A DNA stretch of 47,286 nt from Halobacteriovorax sp. (lineage in GTDB: Bacteria > Bdellovibrionota > Bacteriovoracia > Bacteriovoracales > Bacteriovoracaceae): contig PBIO01000024.1 in NCBI GenBank assembly GCA_002720865.1, forward strand, positions 1-47,286, given 5' to 3'. The position numbers and the translations under genes were made by a program. Positions within the stretch are counted from its first letter, which is position 1. Every line of letters begins with the position of its first letter. This document shows positions 36,807-44,288 of the stretch, one piece after another. Below the pieces are notes generated by a model. That model was given only the letters and a program-made list of their open reading frames with translations, was not told the DNA's origin and did not search any database.

Positions 36807-37031
36807 GTGAGTAACAGTAGCTTAATTCATTTCTTATTTTTTTTATGTTTGGTAATGATTTATTATATGTATCAGCAATCAGAGGAGCTGAAAAGCATGG
36901 ACGCTTTAATCCTAAAGCAGCAAGAGGCAATAGAGTCTCAATCGCTTTACATTAAACTCCTAGAGATGCGATCTACGCAGGGATATCTACCTAGCCCCAA
37001 AGACAGCCCCATACATCTAGGACCTCTTTAA
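36807..37031 (+). CDS. Single-TM protein with coiled tail
   Basis: I prefer the GTG at 36807 (74 residues), since the GTG at 36753 would overlap the previous gene by 41 nt. A TM helix (LIHFLFFLCLVMIYYMY, residues 6-22) precedes a coil (SEELKSMDALILKQQEAIESQSLYIKLLEM) and a Pro-rich end. The layout of N-terminal signal-anchor plus periplasmic coil is shared by inner-membrane spanins, but no partner is close, so this remains a guess. It ends 1 nt before the next gene. Confidence 0.5.
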   Translation: MSNSSLIHFLFFLCLVMIYYMYQQSEELKSMDALILKQQEAIESQSLYIKLLEMRSTQGYLPSPKDSPIHLGPL

Positions 37032-37032
37032 A

Positions 37033-37515
37033 ATGACGCTTAGAGAGTTAATAAACAAAAGCTCTTATAAATCTGTATTCAATATTCTGTATAGAGATTA
37101 CTATAAAAATAGAGACGACGAAGAGGTTTCGTATATTGACCTAGCATATTTGCGCGCTTGGAATGAATTAATTAAAAAAGATTTAAATTTAAATAAAGAT
37201 TTTAAAATCTATATAACGAAAGTAGAGAATGAAGGGGATCAGTACATAGACGTTAACTTATACAGCGTTAAAGAAGATCAAATATATGCTATGGACCTAA
37301 CTCTCTGGAGTGAGCTGATAGACATGGAAGTGTATAAGGGATTTGAAATAGATAATACGGAGGCTCTTGCTCATATTCTTTGGGAGGTCACCTTTCATGG
37401 GTTTAGCGAAAAAGAAGTTTCGCGCAAAATAGATGAACTCAAAGAGTTGGCGAGGAGAATTGACAGTGGAGAAGAAGAATTAATTCCATTTGATATAAAA
37501 GATCTTAAAGATTAA
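37033..37515 (+). CDS. DUF6557-like protein
   Basis: 160 residues. The start MTLRELINKSSYKSVFNILYRDYY and end TEALAHILWEVTFHGFSEKEVSRKIDELKELARRIDSGEEELIPFD correspond to the pattern I recall for DUF6557 proteins, found in phages and Bacteroidetes-type bacteria. Strongly acidic. Function of the family is unknown. It begins 1 nt after the preceding gene and ends 1 nt before the sulfotransferase, so it may be cotranscribed with both. Confidence 0.5.
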   Translation: MTLRELINKSSYKSVFNILYRDYYKNRDDEEVSYIDLAYLRAWNELIKKDLNLNKDFKIYITKVENEGDQYIDVNLYSVKEDQIYAMDLTLWSELIDMEVYKGFEIDNTEALAHILWEVTFHGFSEKEVSRKIDELKELARRIDSGEEELIPFDIKDLKD

Positions 37516-37516
37516 T

Positions 37517-38167
37517 ATGCCCATATTCCATGATACTAAATCTATATTCGTCCACATTACCAAATGCGGAGGGACCAGCGTAGAAGAAGTTCTCTTTCCT
37601 GAATCGAAAAGGACTGAAGAAAACTTATGGATGGGCATTTGCAATACCCCCGGTGACCCCCTTTTTTTTAGAAATAAATACGGAGAGACCGGGGGCCTAC
37701 AACATCTTTCGGCGAAATCTATTAGGCGAGCCGTCGGGGAAGAGGTTTTCAACAATTATTTTAAATTTACATTTGTAAGGAACCCCTACGACAGGGCGGT
37801 TTCCCAGTTTTTTTACACAAAAAAAAGAGGAGATCTAGCGGATTGGCTGGGTCTTTCGGGAGATTTTTCTTTCTTGGAATACTTAAACTCTTTGCTCAAT
37901 TCGCCAATGCATGTCCAATTCCAACCTCAATGTGATTTTCTTTTTGAGGGGCCCAATCTTTTGGTTGATTTTGTCGGTAAGCTAGAAAGCTTTCAGGAAG
38001 ACTTTGATTTTGTTTGCACAATGATTGGCAATTCGAACGAGAGACTTCCTCATGTCAATAGATCGCGGAGATCTCATTATAGAGACTTATATTCCTGCCT
38101 AGATGAGAAACAAATAGTAGATAAACTATATAAAGTGGACTTAGAATTTTTTAAATACAGGTTTTAG
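37517..38167 (+). CDS. Sulfotransferase family protein (1)
   Basis: 216 residues. The PAPS-binding 5'-phosphosulfate loop reads ITKCGGTS (residues 14-21), where typical family-2 enzymes have (I/V)PKxGGTS; the 3'-phosphate motif is FVRNPYDRAVSQFF (86-99), the canonical R-x(7)-S. Relatives transfer sulfate from PAPS to carbohydrates. No PAPS-making gene is visible in the window, so the donor would come from the host. It lies 1-2 nt from flanking genes, directly before the GT92/GT34-like fusion, suggesting the two modify the same glycan. Confidence 0.75.
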   Translation: MPIFHDTKSIFVHITKCGGTSVEEVLFPESKRTEENLWMGICNTPGDPLFFRNKYGETGGLQHLSAKSIRRAVGEEVFNNYFKFTFVRNPYDRAVSQFFYTKKRGDLADWLGLSGDFSFLEYLNSLLNSPMHVQFQPQCDFLFEGPNLLVDFVGKLESFQEDFDFVCTMIGNSNERLPHVNRSRRSHYRDLYSCLDEKQIVDKLYKVDLEFFKYRF

Positions 38168-38169
38168 CA

Positions 38170-39840
38170 ATGATATTATCTTTGTACTCCCAAATACTTC
38201 CTAGGCTGGAGGTTTTCTTTTTGGAGGAGTGGGTGCAGCATCACCTAGATATGGGGGTGGACAGGATTTACCTGTATAATAACGGGCTTAAAACCGCGCC
38301 AACTCACCCGGCGAGGAAGGCTTCGGAGGGCAGCTGGCAACCCAAGGGTGAGATTGATGACAAAAGAATGTGGGACAAGAAGCCTGATTCGGATTATTTC
38401 CTAGACCATTCTGACGAGGAGATAATGAATAAACTATTCGCCATCCTCCAAAAATTTGAGGGCAAGATCTTCCTTCGGTCTTGGGAGTGGGGCAAGGACC
38501 ATGAGTTTTCTCACCCAACGGGCCAAATCGAGGGGTATAAGCATTGCATAGAGAATAATGCGTCAGATTGGTGGGTTCATATCGATCCTGACGAGTATTT
38601 CTTTTCGCAAAAGTATGACAGCCTCAAGGAATACCTTTTGATGTGCGAGGAGGTTGGGATAAATACATTGCATTTTTATCAAAGAGTGTTCGAGTCCCGC
38701 ACGAGAGGGCAACCAGTTAGGGAGATATTCAATTGGGGGTACCAAGGAGGTCCAACAAAATCCGCATTTAAACCTCCCTGCATTTTGGGTGACACAGATG
38801 ACACTAGATACTGGATACATGAAGTGCATTCTAAACTTCCACAAGGAAGGAGGGTCCCTCTAAGTGATTTTAGATTCAATCATTACAGAGGCGACCCCAG
38901 AAATTATGGAGGGCGTGGCCCCATTCAAAGGTTTGAAATGTCTATTTACGATGACTTCGACAAAGTAGATTCTAGCATGGAGAAGTTCATTCGACGGGGA
39001 GCCTACCCTGATTTTTTATGGAGTGGCGACGACTTGAGGGATGTCAATCTCACCGAATCTCCTAATGGCATACCTGTGGATAGTGCCGCCCACTCTTGGA
39101 GTTTGCATCAGGTAGAATGGGTTCAGACTGCGGTGATAACCCCTATTTTGGGGAGTTCTTACAAGAATCAGGTGAGGCTGGGGACTATATCGAAAAAACT
39201 TTACAGCAAGAGGAATCATTACGATTTAATTATCCCCAGCCAGAGGGAGTACGACAAAATTAAAGATTTAAAGAAGAAGCCCGGCTGGCTAAAAGTAGAT
39301 ACGCTTATTGAGAACTACTACAAGTACAATCTTTTATTCTTGAGTGATTCAGATGTTTGCATCATGAACTTTGATTGTAAGCTTGAGCAGATAGCTAGTG
39401 ATCATTTTTCCGAGAACATATTTATGTTAATCACTGAAGACCATAATGGACTCAATAGCGGCAACGTTTTAGTAAGAGGCGGCGCAGGTCTCATGTATTC
39501 CTATCTCAAGCAATGGAGATCCTTGCTTGGTAATAACTATAAGTATGTGGGTCACCAAGATCAACCCTCCTTGTCGTACATGATTAATGAGACTGATTTC
39601 GGGAAACATGTAAAGATTATCGATCAATCAATTATGAATAGCTATTCTTCTAGGATCGGCGGGCCATCTAGTTATAAGGAGGGTGATTTCTTAACACATT
39701 ATGCTGGCTACAACACTAGTCCTGACTGCCAAAACTTATCACTTGCAGAGGCAATGGAAGAGGATTTTTACAAGTCGATGAATTTGAATGATGTCAGCGC
39801 TAAGGAAATTTCAGAAGTCGTGCTTGACTTGGAGGGTTAA
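38170..39840 (+). CDS. Fusion of GT92-like and GT34 (GMA12/MNN10)-like glycosyltransferases
   Basis: 556 residues. Residues 1-300 fit the GT92/DUF23 pattern: LEEWVQHHLDMGVDRIYLYNNG, then WWVHIDPDEYFF as the metal-binding DxD, and FNHYRGDPRN. Residues about 310-556 fit GT34: NHYDLIIPSQREYDK, WLKVDTLIENYYKYNLLFLSDSDVCIMN (second DxD), EDHNGLNSGNVLVRGG, YVGHQDQPSLSYM and GDFLTHYAG. Both are GT-A enzymes, so this single chain should carry two sites, probably adding successive sugars. GT34 members are best known from fungi and plants (galactosyl/xylosyltransferases). Likely cytosolic. Confidence 0.75.
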   Translation: MILSLYSQILPRLEVFFLEEWVQHHLDMGVDRIYLYNNGLKTAPTHPARKASEGSWQPKGEIDDKRMWDKKPDSDYFLDHSDEEIMNKLFAILQKFEGKIFLRSWEWGKDHEFSHPTGQIEGYKHCIENNASDWWVHIDPDEYFFSQKYDSLKEYLLMCEEVGINTLHFYQRVFESRTRGQPVREIFNWGYQGGPTKSAFKPPCILGDTDDTRYWIHEVHSKLPQGRRVPLSDFRFNHYRGDPRNYGGRGPIQRFEMSIYDDFDKVDSSMEKFIRRGAYPDFLWSGDDLRDVNLTESPNGIPVDSAAHSWSLHQVEWVQTAVITPILGSSYKNQVRLGTISKKLYSKRNHYDLIIPSQREYDKIKDLKKKPGWLKVDTLIENYYKYNLLFLSDSDVCIMNFDCKLEQIASDHFSENIFMLITEDHNGLNSGNVLVRGGAGLMYSYLKQWRSLLGNNYKYVGHQDQPSLSYMINETDFGKHVKIIDQSIMNSYSSRIGGPSSYKEGDFLTHYAGYNTSPDCQNLSLAEAMEEDFYKSMNLNDVSAKEISEVVLDLEG

Positions 39841-39852
39841 ATTTGTTATAAT
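39824..39852 (+). promoter_or_regulatory. Strong sigma70 promoter
   Basis: TTGACT (39824-39829) inside the end of the fusion gene, 17-nt spacer, perfect TATAAT (39847-39852). The start near 39859 gives a leader of about 33 nt with a hairpin GTGCTT/AAGCAC (39869-39887) shortly before the first start codon. Confidence 0.75.
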
Positions 39853-39891
39853 ATATAGTTCGCAAGAAGTGCTTTTCGTGTAAGCACATGA

Positions 39892-40035
39892 GTGAAGAAT
39901 CATGATTACAGGAAGAGAGTCGAGCTAGAAGATCGTATTCGATTTTTGCTCACTGAAAACAAGAAACTCAAAAAAAAAGTTGAGGAACTTAACGCAAAAC
40001 AGAAATCTAAGAACAAATCAACCAAAGAATCATAA
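39892..40035 (+). CDS. Small coiled-coil protein (47 residues)
   Basis: GTG 39892. Almost the whole chain is a charged heptad-like helix (LEDRIRFLLTENKKLKKKVEEL), ending in KNKSTKES. It is the first open frame behind the promoter at 39824 and is followed after 6 nt by the lipoprotein gene. Two short ATG-led frames in the same leader stop at once. Function unknown; may be an accessory or scaffolding peptide. Confidence 0.45.
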   Translation: MKNHDYRKRVELEDRIRFLLTENKKLKKKVEELNAKQKSKNKSTKES

Positions 40036-40041
40036 TAAATT

Positions 40042-40197
40042 ATGAAGAATTATATCATACTGTTAACGCTACTATTTGCTGGATGCTCTCACGTGGCTCC
40101 CGTTCATAAATGTAATGGCGACAAAATTTGTCGTTGCGATGGATGCAAATCCACGGATTGCTCCCTTTCTGGCGACTGCAAATGCAGAGAGGACTAA
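40042..40197 (+). CDS. Cys-rich small lipoprotein
   Basis: 51 residues. A lipoprotein signal with lipobox LFAGC (Cys15) is followed by a mature part with eight more Cys in 27 residues (pattern C-x(5)-C-x-C-x(2)-C-x(4)-C-x(5)-C-x-C). The spacing suggests disulfides or metal binding on the periplasmic or outer-membrane surface. The ORF is shorter than usual length cut-offs. It overlaps the next gene by 16 nt. Could be an outer-membrane lipoprotein such as an o-spanin, but the Cys cluster is unlike typical spanins. Confidence 0.55.
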   Translation: MKNYIILLTLLFAGCSHVAPVHKCNGDKICRCDGCKSTDCSLSGDCKCRED

Positions 40198-40331
40198 AAA
40201 GCCCTCATCGCTGGCGCTTCGATTGGTTAGTTACGATCATTATATACATGGCGCTCCCGATTACGTACCCTTTAGCACTATGGAAATGGCGGAAATTGAA
40301 GAAAAAAAATAAAGATGAGAGGAAAATATAA
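40182..40331 (+). CDS. Small single-TM basic protein
   Basis: 49 residues from ATG 40182 inside the end of the lipoprotein gene. A basic N-terminus (RGLKSPHRWRFDW) precedes a TM helix (LVTIIIYMALPITYPLALW) and a Lys/Arg-rich tail (KWRKLKKKNKDERKI). Positive-inside rule would hold both ends near the membrane on the cytosolic face. No gap before the next gene (ATG follows the stop directly). Confidence 0.5.
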   Translation: MQRGLKSPHRWRFDWLVTIIIYMALPITYPLALWKWRKLKKKNKDERKI

Positions 40332-40538
40332 ATGAAATATAAAATTGAGTACGAGGACTCAGAACGAAACAAGAGATCAAGATACTATAACGCCAAAGAT
40401 CCAATGACTGCGGAGGAAATGTTCAAAGCTACCGTAGATCATTCGTTTGGAGATAAAGATGTCACAATTTTGGGCTTGTACGAGTTATCCAAAAGATGGG
40501 CGAAGAAATCAATGGGAGCGACACATGAAAAAGAATAA
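40332..40538 (+). CDS. Small hypothetical protein
   Basis: 68 residues starting immediately after the previous stop. Beta-rich start (YKIEYEDSERNKRSRYYNAKDPMTAEEMFKATVDHSFGDKDVTILGLYEL) with no TM. Its end overlaps the start of the VWA gene by 14 nt. The pattern of a strand-turn-strand plus helix is common to small phage proteins; no family is recognised. Confidence 0.55.
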   Translation: MKYKIEYEDSERNKRSRYYNAKDPMTAEEMFKATVDHSFGDKDVTILGLYELSKRWAKKSMGATHEKE

Positions 40539-42321
40539 AAAATTAAAAAGATTATCGCTGGCAAATTTAATTGCCGGCTATATTATGTTATGTTCATTTA
40601 TTTTATTAGTATTGGCAAACAGGGCTGACAGCGAACGTCTTACAGAAACTAATCAGATCGCTGAAGAGGGATTGTCCGATAATGATTTATTTAATGGTGT
40701 ACATTCCCTAAGGAAAGAAGATAAGGCTGACCGAAATAAGGATGTTTTGTATGTAAATAGCCATCCCGTCGAAGTATATTCAGACCAGACTGTATACAGA
40801 GACAGGAGCCATGGAGTCATTCTAAACTCGGGGCGTGATGATATTGCTGTAGTCAGGGGAGATGTCGACAGAGCAGTACTTATTGACGGGCGAGATAGCT
40901 TTGATAGAGAAATTTATAATGAAGAAATACGTATTGCGGGACGCGATTTGGATATTGTGGAGACTGATCTTGATGTTGGCAATATACGTCGCGGGCACTT
41001 TGGCGATGATATTATTACTAAAAGAGATCTCAGAGATGGGGCTCCTAAAGGTGTTGACGCTGGACTTCTAGATAGAAGGCTTGCAGAGCAAGATAGCGTG
41101 GGGGTTGTTGACGTGGATGCGCTAGACCTCGCCATAAAAGAGAGTGATGAAGATAAGTTTGGCATTGATGGAGAAGAGCTGGCGGGATTAACGCTTGCCA
41201 GAGACGACGAGAATGCAGATTTTGAATTAGATGTTGATAGTCTTAAAGCAGAAGGGTTAGGCTCAAAAGGATACGGCCTCGACAAAGGTGATCTCTATGC
41301 CTACAACTTCCCCAGCCAAGGTGTTGGGGCTGGCATTGGATCTGGTGCTGTAGGCGCTGGAGCAGGTGGGGGAGCAGGGATAGGTGCCGGCATAGGCGAA
41401 GCGGTACTTCAAGGTCAGTCAGTACCTACCCTAGGTGGGGTTGGGACGTCCGGACCTCCACCCATGGAGGGTCAGCCTGCCGACGGCCCTCCTAGTGATG
41501 GCGTTGGGGGCTTGGTTAGCGGGGCTGGGACTGGCGGCGCCGCAGGCTTGGTAACCGGAACGGTTTCCGAGAAATTGGGGTTAGGAGTTTCTGTTGGAGA
41601 AGGCGGCGGTGGAGCAGGCGCAGGCTATGGCGGAGGTTATAACTATGATCATTTACCAAGAGACGGTGCGTTACATATCATGATTCATGTAGATGGGAGT
41701 GGCAGTATATTATCTACAAGAAAACAGCTAGACATCATGAAGGATACTCTCTTAAAGCAAGCGCTTCTGCCTTACTATAATAACGATGAAGATCTATACA
41801 ATAGAAGAGTGACTATACTAGATGATTCAGGAGAAAGAACCTTGCAGTTTTTCACGGAAGCTGCAGAGGAAGGCAATGTTTTAGCGGTTGCGTTTCAGGA
41901 TGAGGCTGCGCCAGACTACCATCTACCCAACTTCAACAGGCATCCTCAAGATGCGTATAGCTCTGACTTGGGCAAACTAAAATCTAGACTTAATGGCTAT
42001 GGAGGTTTGTACAGAGGTATAATGTTTCAAGTGGACAGGGGCAATACCTTTGCGAAGTCTTTTAAAGAATTAGTCGAGTGTGCATGGAGGGGAGAAGGAT
42101 ACTTAAAGGGATCAAGTCTCAAGAAATACCACAGAGACAATAATCTCCACCATATTAAAAACAAAGATGGCATTGTATTTAGCGACGAATATCACGCAAA
42201 ATCCGAGGGGGATCCTCAGTATTATCTAGATTTATTATTTAATGCGTCTAAGAGAGTAGGTCTTGATTTAAATATTTATGGCGCTGGACTTACAGATGGA
42301 GAAAGCGTCGAAGGAGAGTAA
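40525..42321 (+). CDS. Membrane-anchored von Willebrand factor A-like protein
   Basis: 598 residues from ATG 40525; the earlier ATG at 40447 is within the preceding gene. A basic start and TM helix (about 10-31) are followed by an Asp-rich beta-repeat region (residues 60-260: DIAVVRGDVDRAV, DLDIVETDLDVGN), a Gly-rich segment (about 267-372, e.g. GAGAGGGAGIGAGIG) and a VWA-like domain from about 384. Its MIDAS motif is D390-G-S-G-S in MIHVDGSGS. VWA domains bind a divalent metal and a protein ligand. The arrangement suggests an inner-membrane protein with a large exported ligand-binding part. Function in the phage unknown. Confidence 0.65.
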   Translation: MKKNKKLKRLSLANLIAGYIMLCSFILLVLANRADSERLTETNQIAEEGLSDNDLFNGVHSLRKEDKADRNKDVLYVNSHPVEVYSDQTVYRDRSHGVILNSGRDDIAVVRGDVDRAVLIDGRDSFDREIYNEEIRIAGRDLDIVETDLDVGNIRRGHFGDDIITKRDLRDGAPKGVDAGLLDRRLAEQDSVGVVDVDALDLAIKESDEDKFGIDGEELAGLTLARDDENADFELDVDSLKAEGLGSKGYGLDKGDLYAYNFPSQGVGAGIGSGAVGAGAGGGAGIGAGIGEAVLQGQSVPTLGGVGTSGPPPMEGQPADGPPSDGVGGLVSGAGTGGAAGLVTGTVSEKLGLGVSVGEGGGGAGAGYGGGYNYDHLPRDGALHIMIHVDGSGSILSTRKQLDIMKDTLLKQALLPYYNNDEDLYNRRVTILDDSGERTLQFFTEAAEEGNVLAVAFQDEAAPDYHLPNFNRHPQDAYSSDLGKLKSRLNGYGGLYRGIMFQVDRGNTFAKSFKELVECAWRGEGYLKGSSLKKYHRDNNLHHIKNKDGIVFSDEYHAKSEGDPQYYLDLLFNASKRVGLDLNIYGAGLTDGESVEGE

Positions 42322-42351
42322 TCTTTTAGTGTAAAAAGAGTTTGATAAAAT

Positions 42352-42357
42352 TATAAT
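42352..42357 (+). promoter_or_regulatory. -10 box (TATAAT), near-leaderless start
   Basis: TATAAT 42352-42357 lies 9 nt before ATG 42367; no good -35 at 17 nt. The mRNA would begin about 3 nt before the ATG. Confidence 0.4.
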
Positions 42358-42366
42358 AAAATTATC

Positions 42367-42480
42367 ATGACAGACAAAAGCAACAAAGAAAAATCAGCGG
42401 CAGACAACGCTCCAAAAGCGGAAGCTCCAAAAGCGGAAGCTTCTTGGAAGAAGGTCAAAAGTCGCTGGGTTAAAGCCTAA
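42367..42480 (+). CDS. 37-residue Lys/Ala-rich peptide
   Basis: ATG 42367 to TAA 42478-42480. Contains a short tandem repeat (APKAE twice) and a basic aromatic end (SWKKVKSRWVKA). Composition resembles small nucleic-acid-binding peptides. It has its own TATAAT at 42352 and a hairpin right after the stop, which support a real small gene. Confidence 0.45.
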   Translation: MTDKSNKEKSAADNAPKAEAPKAEASWKKVKSRWVKA

Positions 42481-42481
42481 G

Positions 42482-42499
42482 AAAGTCTACATAGACTTT
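42482..42499 (+). terminator. Small inverted repeat after the 37-residue gene
   Basis: AAAGTCT-ACAT-AGACTTT forms a perfect 7-bp stem with a 4-nt loop 1 nt after the stop codon, followed by only a short T run (TGATT). It may be a weak terminator or mRNA 3' end. Confidence 0.45.
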
Positions 42500-42572
42500 T
42501 GATTCTGGCTGGGGATTGCAGGTTTATTGCGTCTCCAGCTTTGTTGTGTCCAAATAGAAATCCCAATCCATC

Positions 42573-42626
42573 ATGAGCAAGAAGAGCCCGCCAAAGAGAA
42601 AGTTCCCTAAAAAAAGGAAATGCTAA
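42573..42626 (+). CDS. Possible 17-residue basic peptide
   Basis: ATG 42573 to TAA 42624-42626 encodes a peptide in which 9 of 17 residues are Lys or Arg, with SPPKRKFPKKRKC. No ribosome-binding site or promoter is seen, so this may be chance. The rest of 42500-42630 shows no other convincing gene and leads into the promoter at 42631. Confidence 0.2.
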   Translation: MSKKSPPKRKFPKKRKC

Positions 42627-42630
42627 AAAC

Positions 42631-42659
42631 TTGACACGGTGTCTTTTTTTTGGTATTAT
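42631..42659 (+). promoter_or_regulatory. Strong sigma70 promoter giving a leaderless mRNA
   Basis: TTGACA (42631-42636), 17-nt spacer, TATTAT (42654-42659). The expected start coincides with ATG 42666. Confidence 0.75.
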
Positions 42660-42665
42660 TGAAAA

Positions 42666-43178
42666 ATGCCAGTTAAAGTAGGCGATATTTGCAACGAGGT
42701 AGTCGTGGATATTTTGAGTAATTTCCTAATTGAAGAGGGGGAGGTAGAAGCGTTCCCTATTAGGGATTTGCCTGCGGATTTAGGATGGACACTCCCCTAC
42801 AATCCCTGCCTGTCTTATTGCTATTGTGCCTTACCTCATGAGGATAGTCACTTAATGCCTACTAAAGATCATAGGCAGGTTTGCTTGGTGCTAAAAGGAA
42901 GCCATGCTTTAGGCTTGGAGGGGGCGCCTGACACAATTAAACTTGGAAGAGGTGACCTGTTTTCATTCAATCCCCATGTAAGGCATTGGCTTTATCCGCC
43001 TACCCCAACGCCCGACAATCTTTATTATACAAACAGAAGCTCGGAGGATGTATACATTCAACTAGATTGGATTATTCCACGCGGAACAGTTAGCCACTTT
43101 ATGAATAAATTAAAAAAAATTATTTCAGATTTAAAAGGCTTCATTAAATTTTCACCAAAGGAGGAGGATAATGACTAG
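42666..43178 (+). CDS. Cupin-like protein
   Basis: 170 residues. The central part (PTKDHRQVCLVLKGSHALGLEGAPDTIKLGRGDLFSFNPHVRHWLYPP) follows the cupin two-motif pattern: a strand with His, then G-D-L-x-x-F-x-P-x-x-x-H. Only one or two of the usual metal ligands are obvious. The last 30 residues are basic and helical. Sits at the head of a unit with the methyltransferase and the sulfotransferases; role could be sugar modification or sensing. Function not certain. Confidence 0.5.
   Translation: MPVKVGDICNEVVVDILSNFLIEEGEVEAFPIRDLPADLGWTLPYNPCLSYCYCALPHEDSHLMPTKDHRQVCLVLKGSHALGLEGAPDTIKLGRGDLFSFNPHVRHWLYPPTPTPDNLYYTNRSSEDVYIQLDWIIPRGTVSHFMNKLKKIISDLKGFIKFSPKEEDND
43157..43164 (+). promoter_or_regulatory. 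Strong Shine-Dalgarno (AAAGGAGG)
   Basis: A near-full anti-SD match 6 nt before ATG 43171, inside the end of the cupin gene. It contrasts with the many leaderless starts in the window and fixes the start of the 43171 gene. Confidence 0.8.
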
Positions 43179-43410
43179 CGGAGAGGCGGTATGCCAAGAG
43201 TTTTCCAACGAAGTGTCTACTTCTAGTAGGATATTTGAAGAGGATGACTATACCCTTATTGAATTGGAAGAGATTAAATGTAGGGTAGAGATTGATTATT
43301 TTACGCCTCTCGTGGAGCGCATGGTGCAAGCTGGCTATTGCTGCACTCAAGTCCAAAAAGATTTGCGCTCGGACAGTTGCACAGCGTGGTTTGAGCCGAT
43401 GAGCCCATGA
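43171..43410 (+). CDS. Small hypothetical protein
   Basis: 79 residues from ATG 43171, with a strong ribosome-binding site and an 8-nt overlap with the cupin gene. Acidic N-terminus (FEEDDYTLIELEEIKCRVEID), then a Cys-containing helix (MVQAGYCCTQVQKDLRSDSC). Ends with a 4-nt ATGA overlap onto the methyltransferase gene. No family recognised. Confidence 0.6.
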   Translation: MTSGEAVCQEFSNEVSTSSRIFEEDDYTLIELEEIKCRVEIDYFTPLVERMVQAGYCCTQVQKDLRSDSCTAWFEPMSP

Positions 43411-44012
43411 GAACCTTTAGTACATATAAAGACAGGCTGGAATTATTAGATATAATTTCAAAAGAAAAACCAAAGATAACTTGTGAGGTTGGAGTTGCAA
43501 GAGGCGAGTTTTCATTCGAGATACTTTCAAGGATGCCAAGTATTGAAAAGCATTATCTAGTTGATTTGTATGCGCATCAAGAAAACTATAAAGATGGTCA
43601 CAATTTCCCTGATGAATTTCAAATGCAACAGCTTAGTTTCTGCAAGGCTAAGCTTGAAAAGTTTAGTCGCAAAACAGACTTCCAAATTGGGCGCTCTACA
43701 GAAATGAGCAGGAATATTCAAGACCAAGAGCTCGATTTTGTTTATATTGACGCACGGCATGATTACTGGGGCTGCATGCAAGATTTGATTTGCTATTGGC
43801 CAAAGGTTAAGGACGGAGGCATAATGAGTGGGCACGACTATCACACAGCAGAAGATATACCGCATGAAAGTGACTGGTCTTTATGCGCTGATGGCACAGT
43901 TCACAAAGGCGCCGTAAAAGAATGCGTAAACGATTTTGCTAAGCTATTAGGCAAACAAGTACTAGTTTCGTATAAGGAGAAAGCTTTTCACTCTTGGACA
44001 ATTCTAAAATGA
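43407..44012 (+). CDS. SAM-dependent methyltransferase (class I)
   Basis: 201 residues, starting in an ATGA overlap. Motif I is CEVGVARGEFSFEIL (residues 25-39), motif II YLVDLYAHQ, and motif IV ELDFVYIDARHDYWGCMQDLICYWPKVKDGGIMSGHDY, typical of Methyltransf_24 / FkbM-related enzymes acting on sugars or small molecules. The YIDARHDY and GHDY segments often mark glycan-modifying members. Context with sulfotransferases and GTs supports glycan O-methylation. Substrate is inferred only. Confidence 0.7.
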   Translation: MRTFSTYKDRLELLDIISKEKPKITCEVGVARGEFSFEILSRMPSIEKHYLVDLYAHQENYKDGHNFPDEFQMQQLSFCKAKLEKFSRKTDFQIGRSTEMSRNIQDQELDFVYIDARHDYWGCMQDLICYWPKVKDGGIMSGHDYHTAEDIPHESDWSLCADGTVHKGAVKECVNDFAKLLGKQVLVSYKEKAFHSWTILK

Positions 44013-44209
44013 AATCAAAACCTAAACAAAAAAAATCAGAGAAGCAAACGATCTCTGAGTTTAACAAAAAATTCAACGGAGAAGTGGGCTCCGGCAAAGG
44101 AGACGGCCCACGAAATATTTTCTCAGAAGAATACAGGGAAAATTATGACAACATTTTCCGCAAGAACTCGAACGACAAAAAAATTATTCGACGAAAGGAG
44201 AAATCATAG
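44009..44209 (+). CDS. Small basic protein, intact version of the 47159 peptide
   Basis: 66 residues from ATG 44009 (ATGA overlap with the methyltransferase); an upstream ATG at 43994 lies within that gene. Lys-rich start (KSKPKQKKSEKQTISEF), then GEVGSGKGDGPRNIFSEEYRENYDNIFRKNS, ending DKKIIRRKEKS. The last 11 residues recur exactly in the small ORF at 47159, within the long DNA repeat. Function unknown; basic composition suggests nucleic-acid contact. Confidence 0.55.
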   Translation: MKSKPKQKKSEKQTISEFNKKFNGEVGSGKGDGPRNIFSEEYRENYDNIFRKNSNDKKIIRRKEKS

Positions 44210-44262
44210 TGGACGATAGACAGAGGAAGTATGCCGAGACTGAGAAAGGTAAGGCTGCGCGC
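44168..44262 (+). repeat. Cassette-flanking direct repeat, copy 1
   Basis: 95 bp matching 47189-47283 with a single difference (A at 44175, G at 47196); 44176-44262 is identical over 87 bp. It carries the end of one small gene, the AAAGGAG ribosome-binding site and the start of the next. The two copies are 3021 bp apart and bracket three complete enzyme genes and the GT-A gene. Confidence 0.9.
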
Positions 44263-44283
44263 CAGTATGAATTTGGAGAATGA
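44209..44283 (+). CDS. 24-residue peptide in the repeated segment
   Basis: GTG 44209 overlaps the previous stop; AAAGGAG (44194-44200) lies 8 nt upstream. The peptide contains RQRKYAETEKGKAARQYEFGE, a pattern resembling the short 'Y-x-x-(T/S)-E-K-G-K-x-A-R' motif repeated in some phage and bacterial proteins. It starts again in the second repeat copy at 47230. Function unknown. Confidence 0.45.
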   Translation: MDDRQRKYAETEKGKAARQYEFGE

Positions 44284-44288
44284 ATTAA

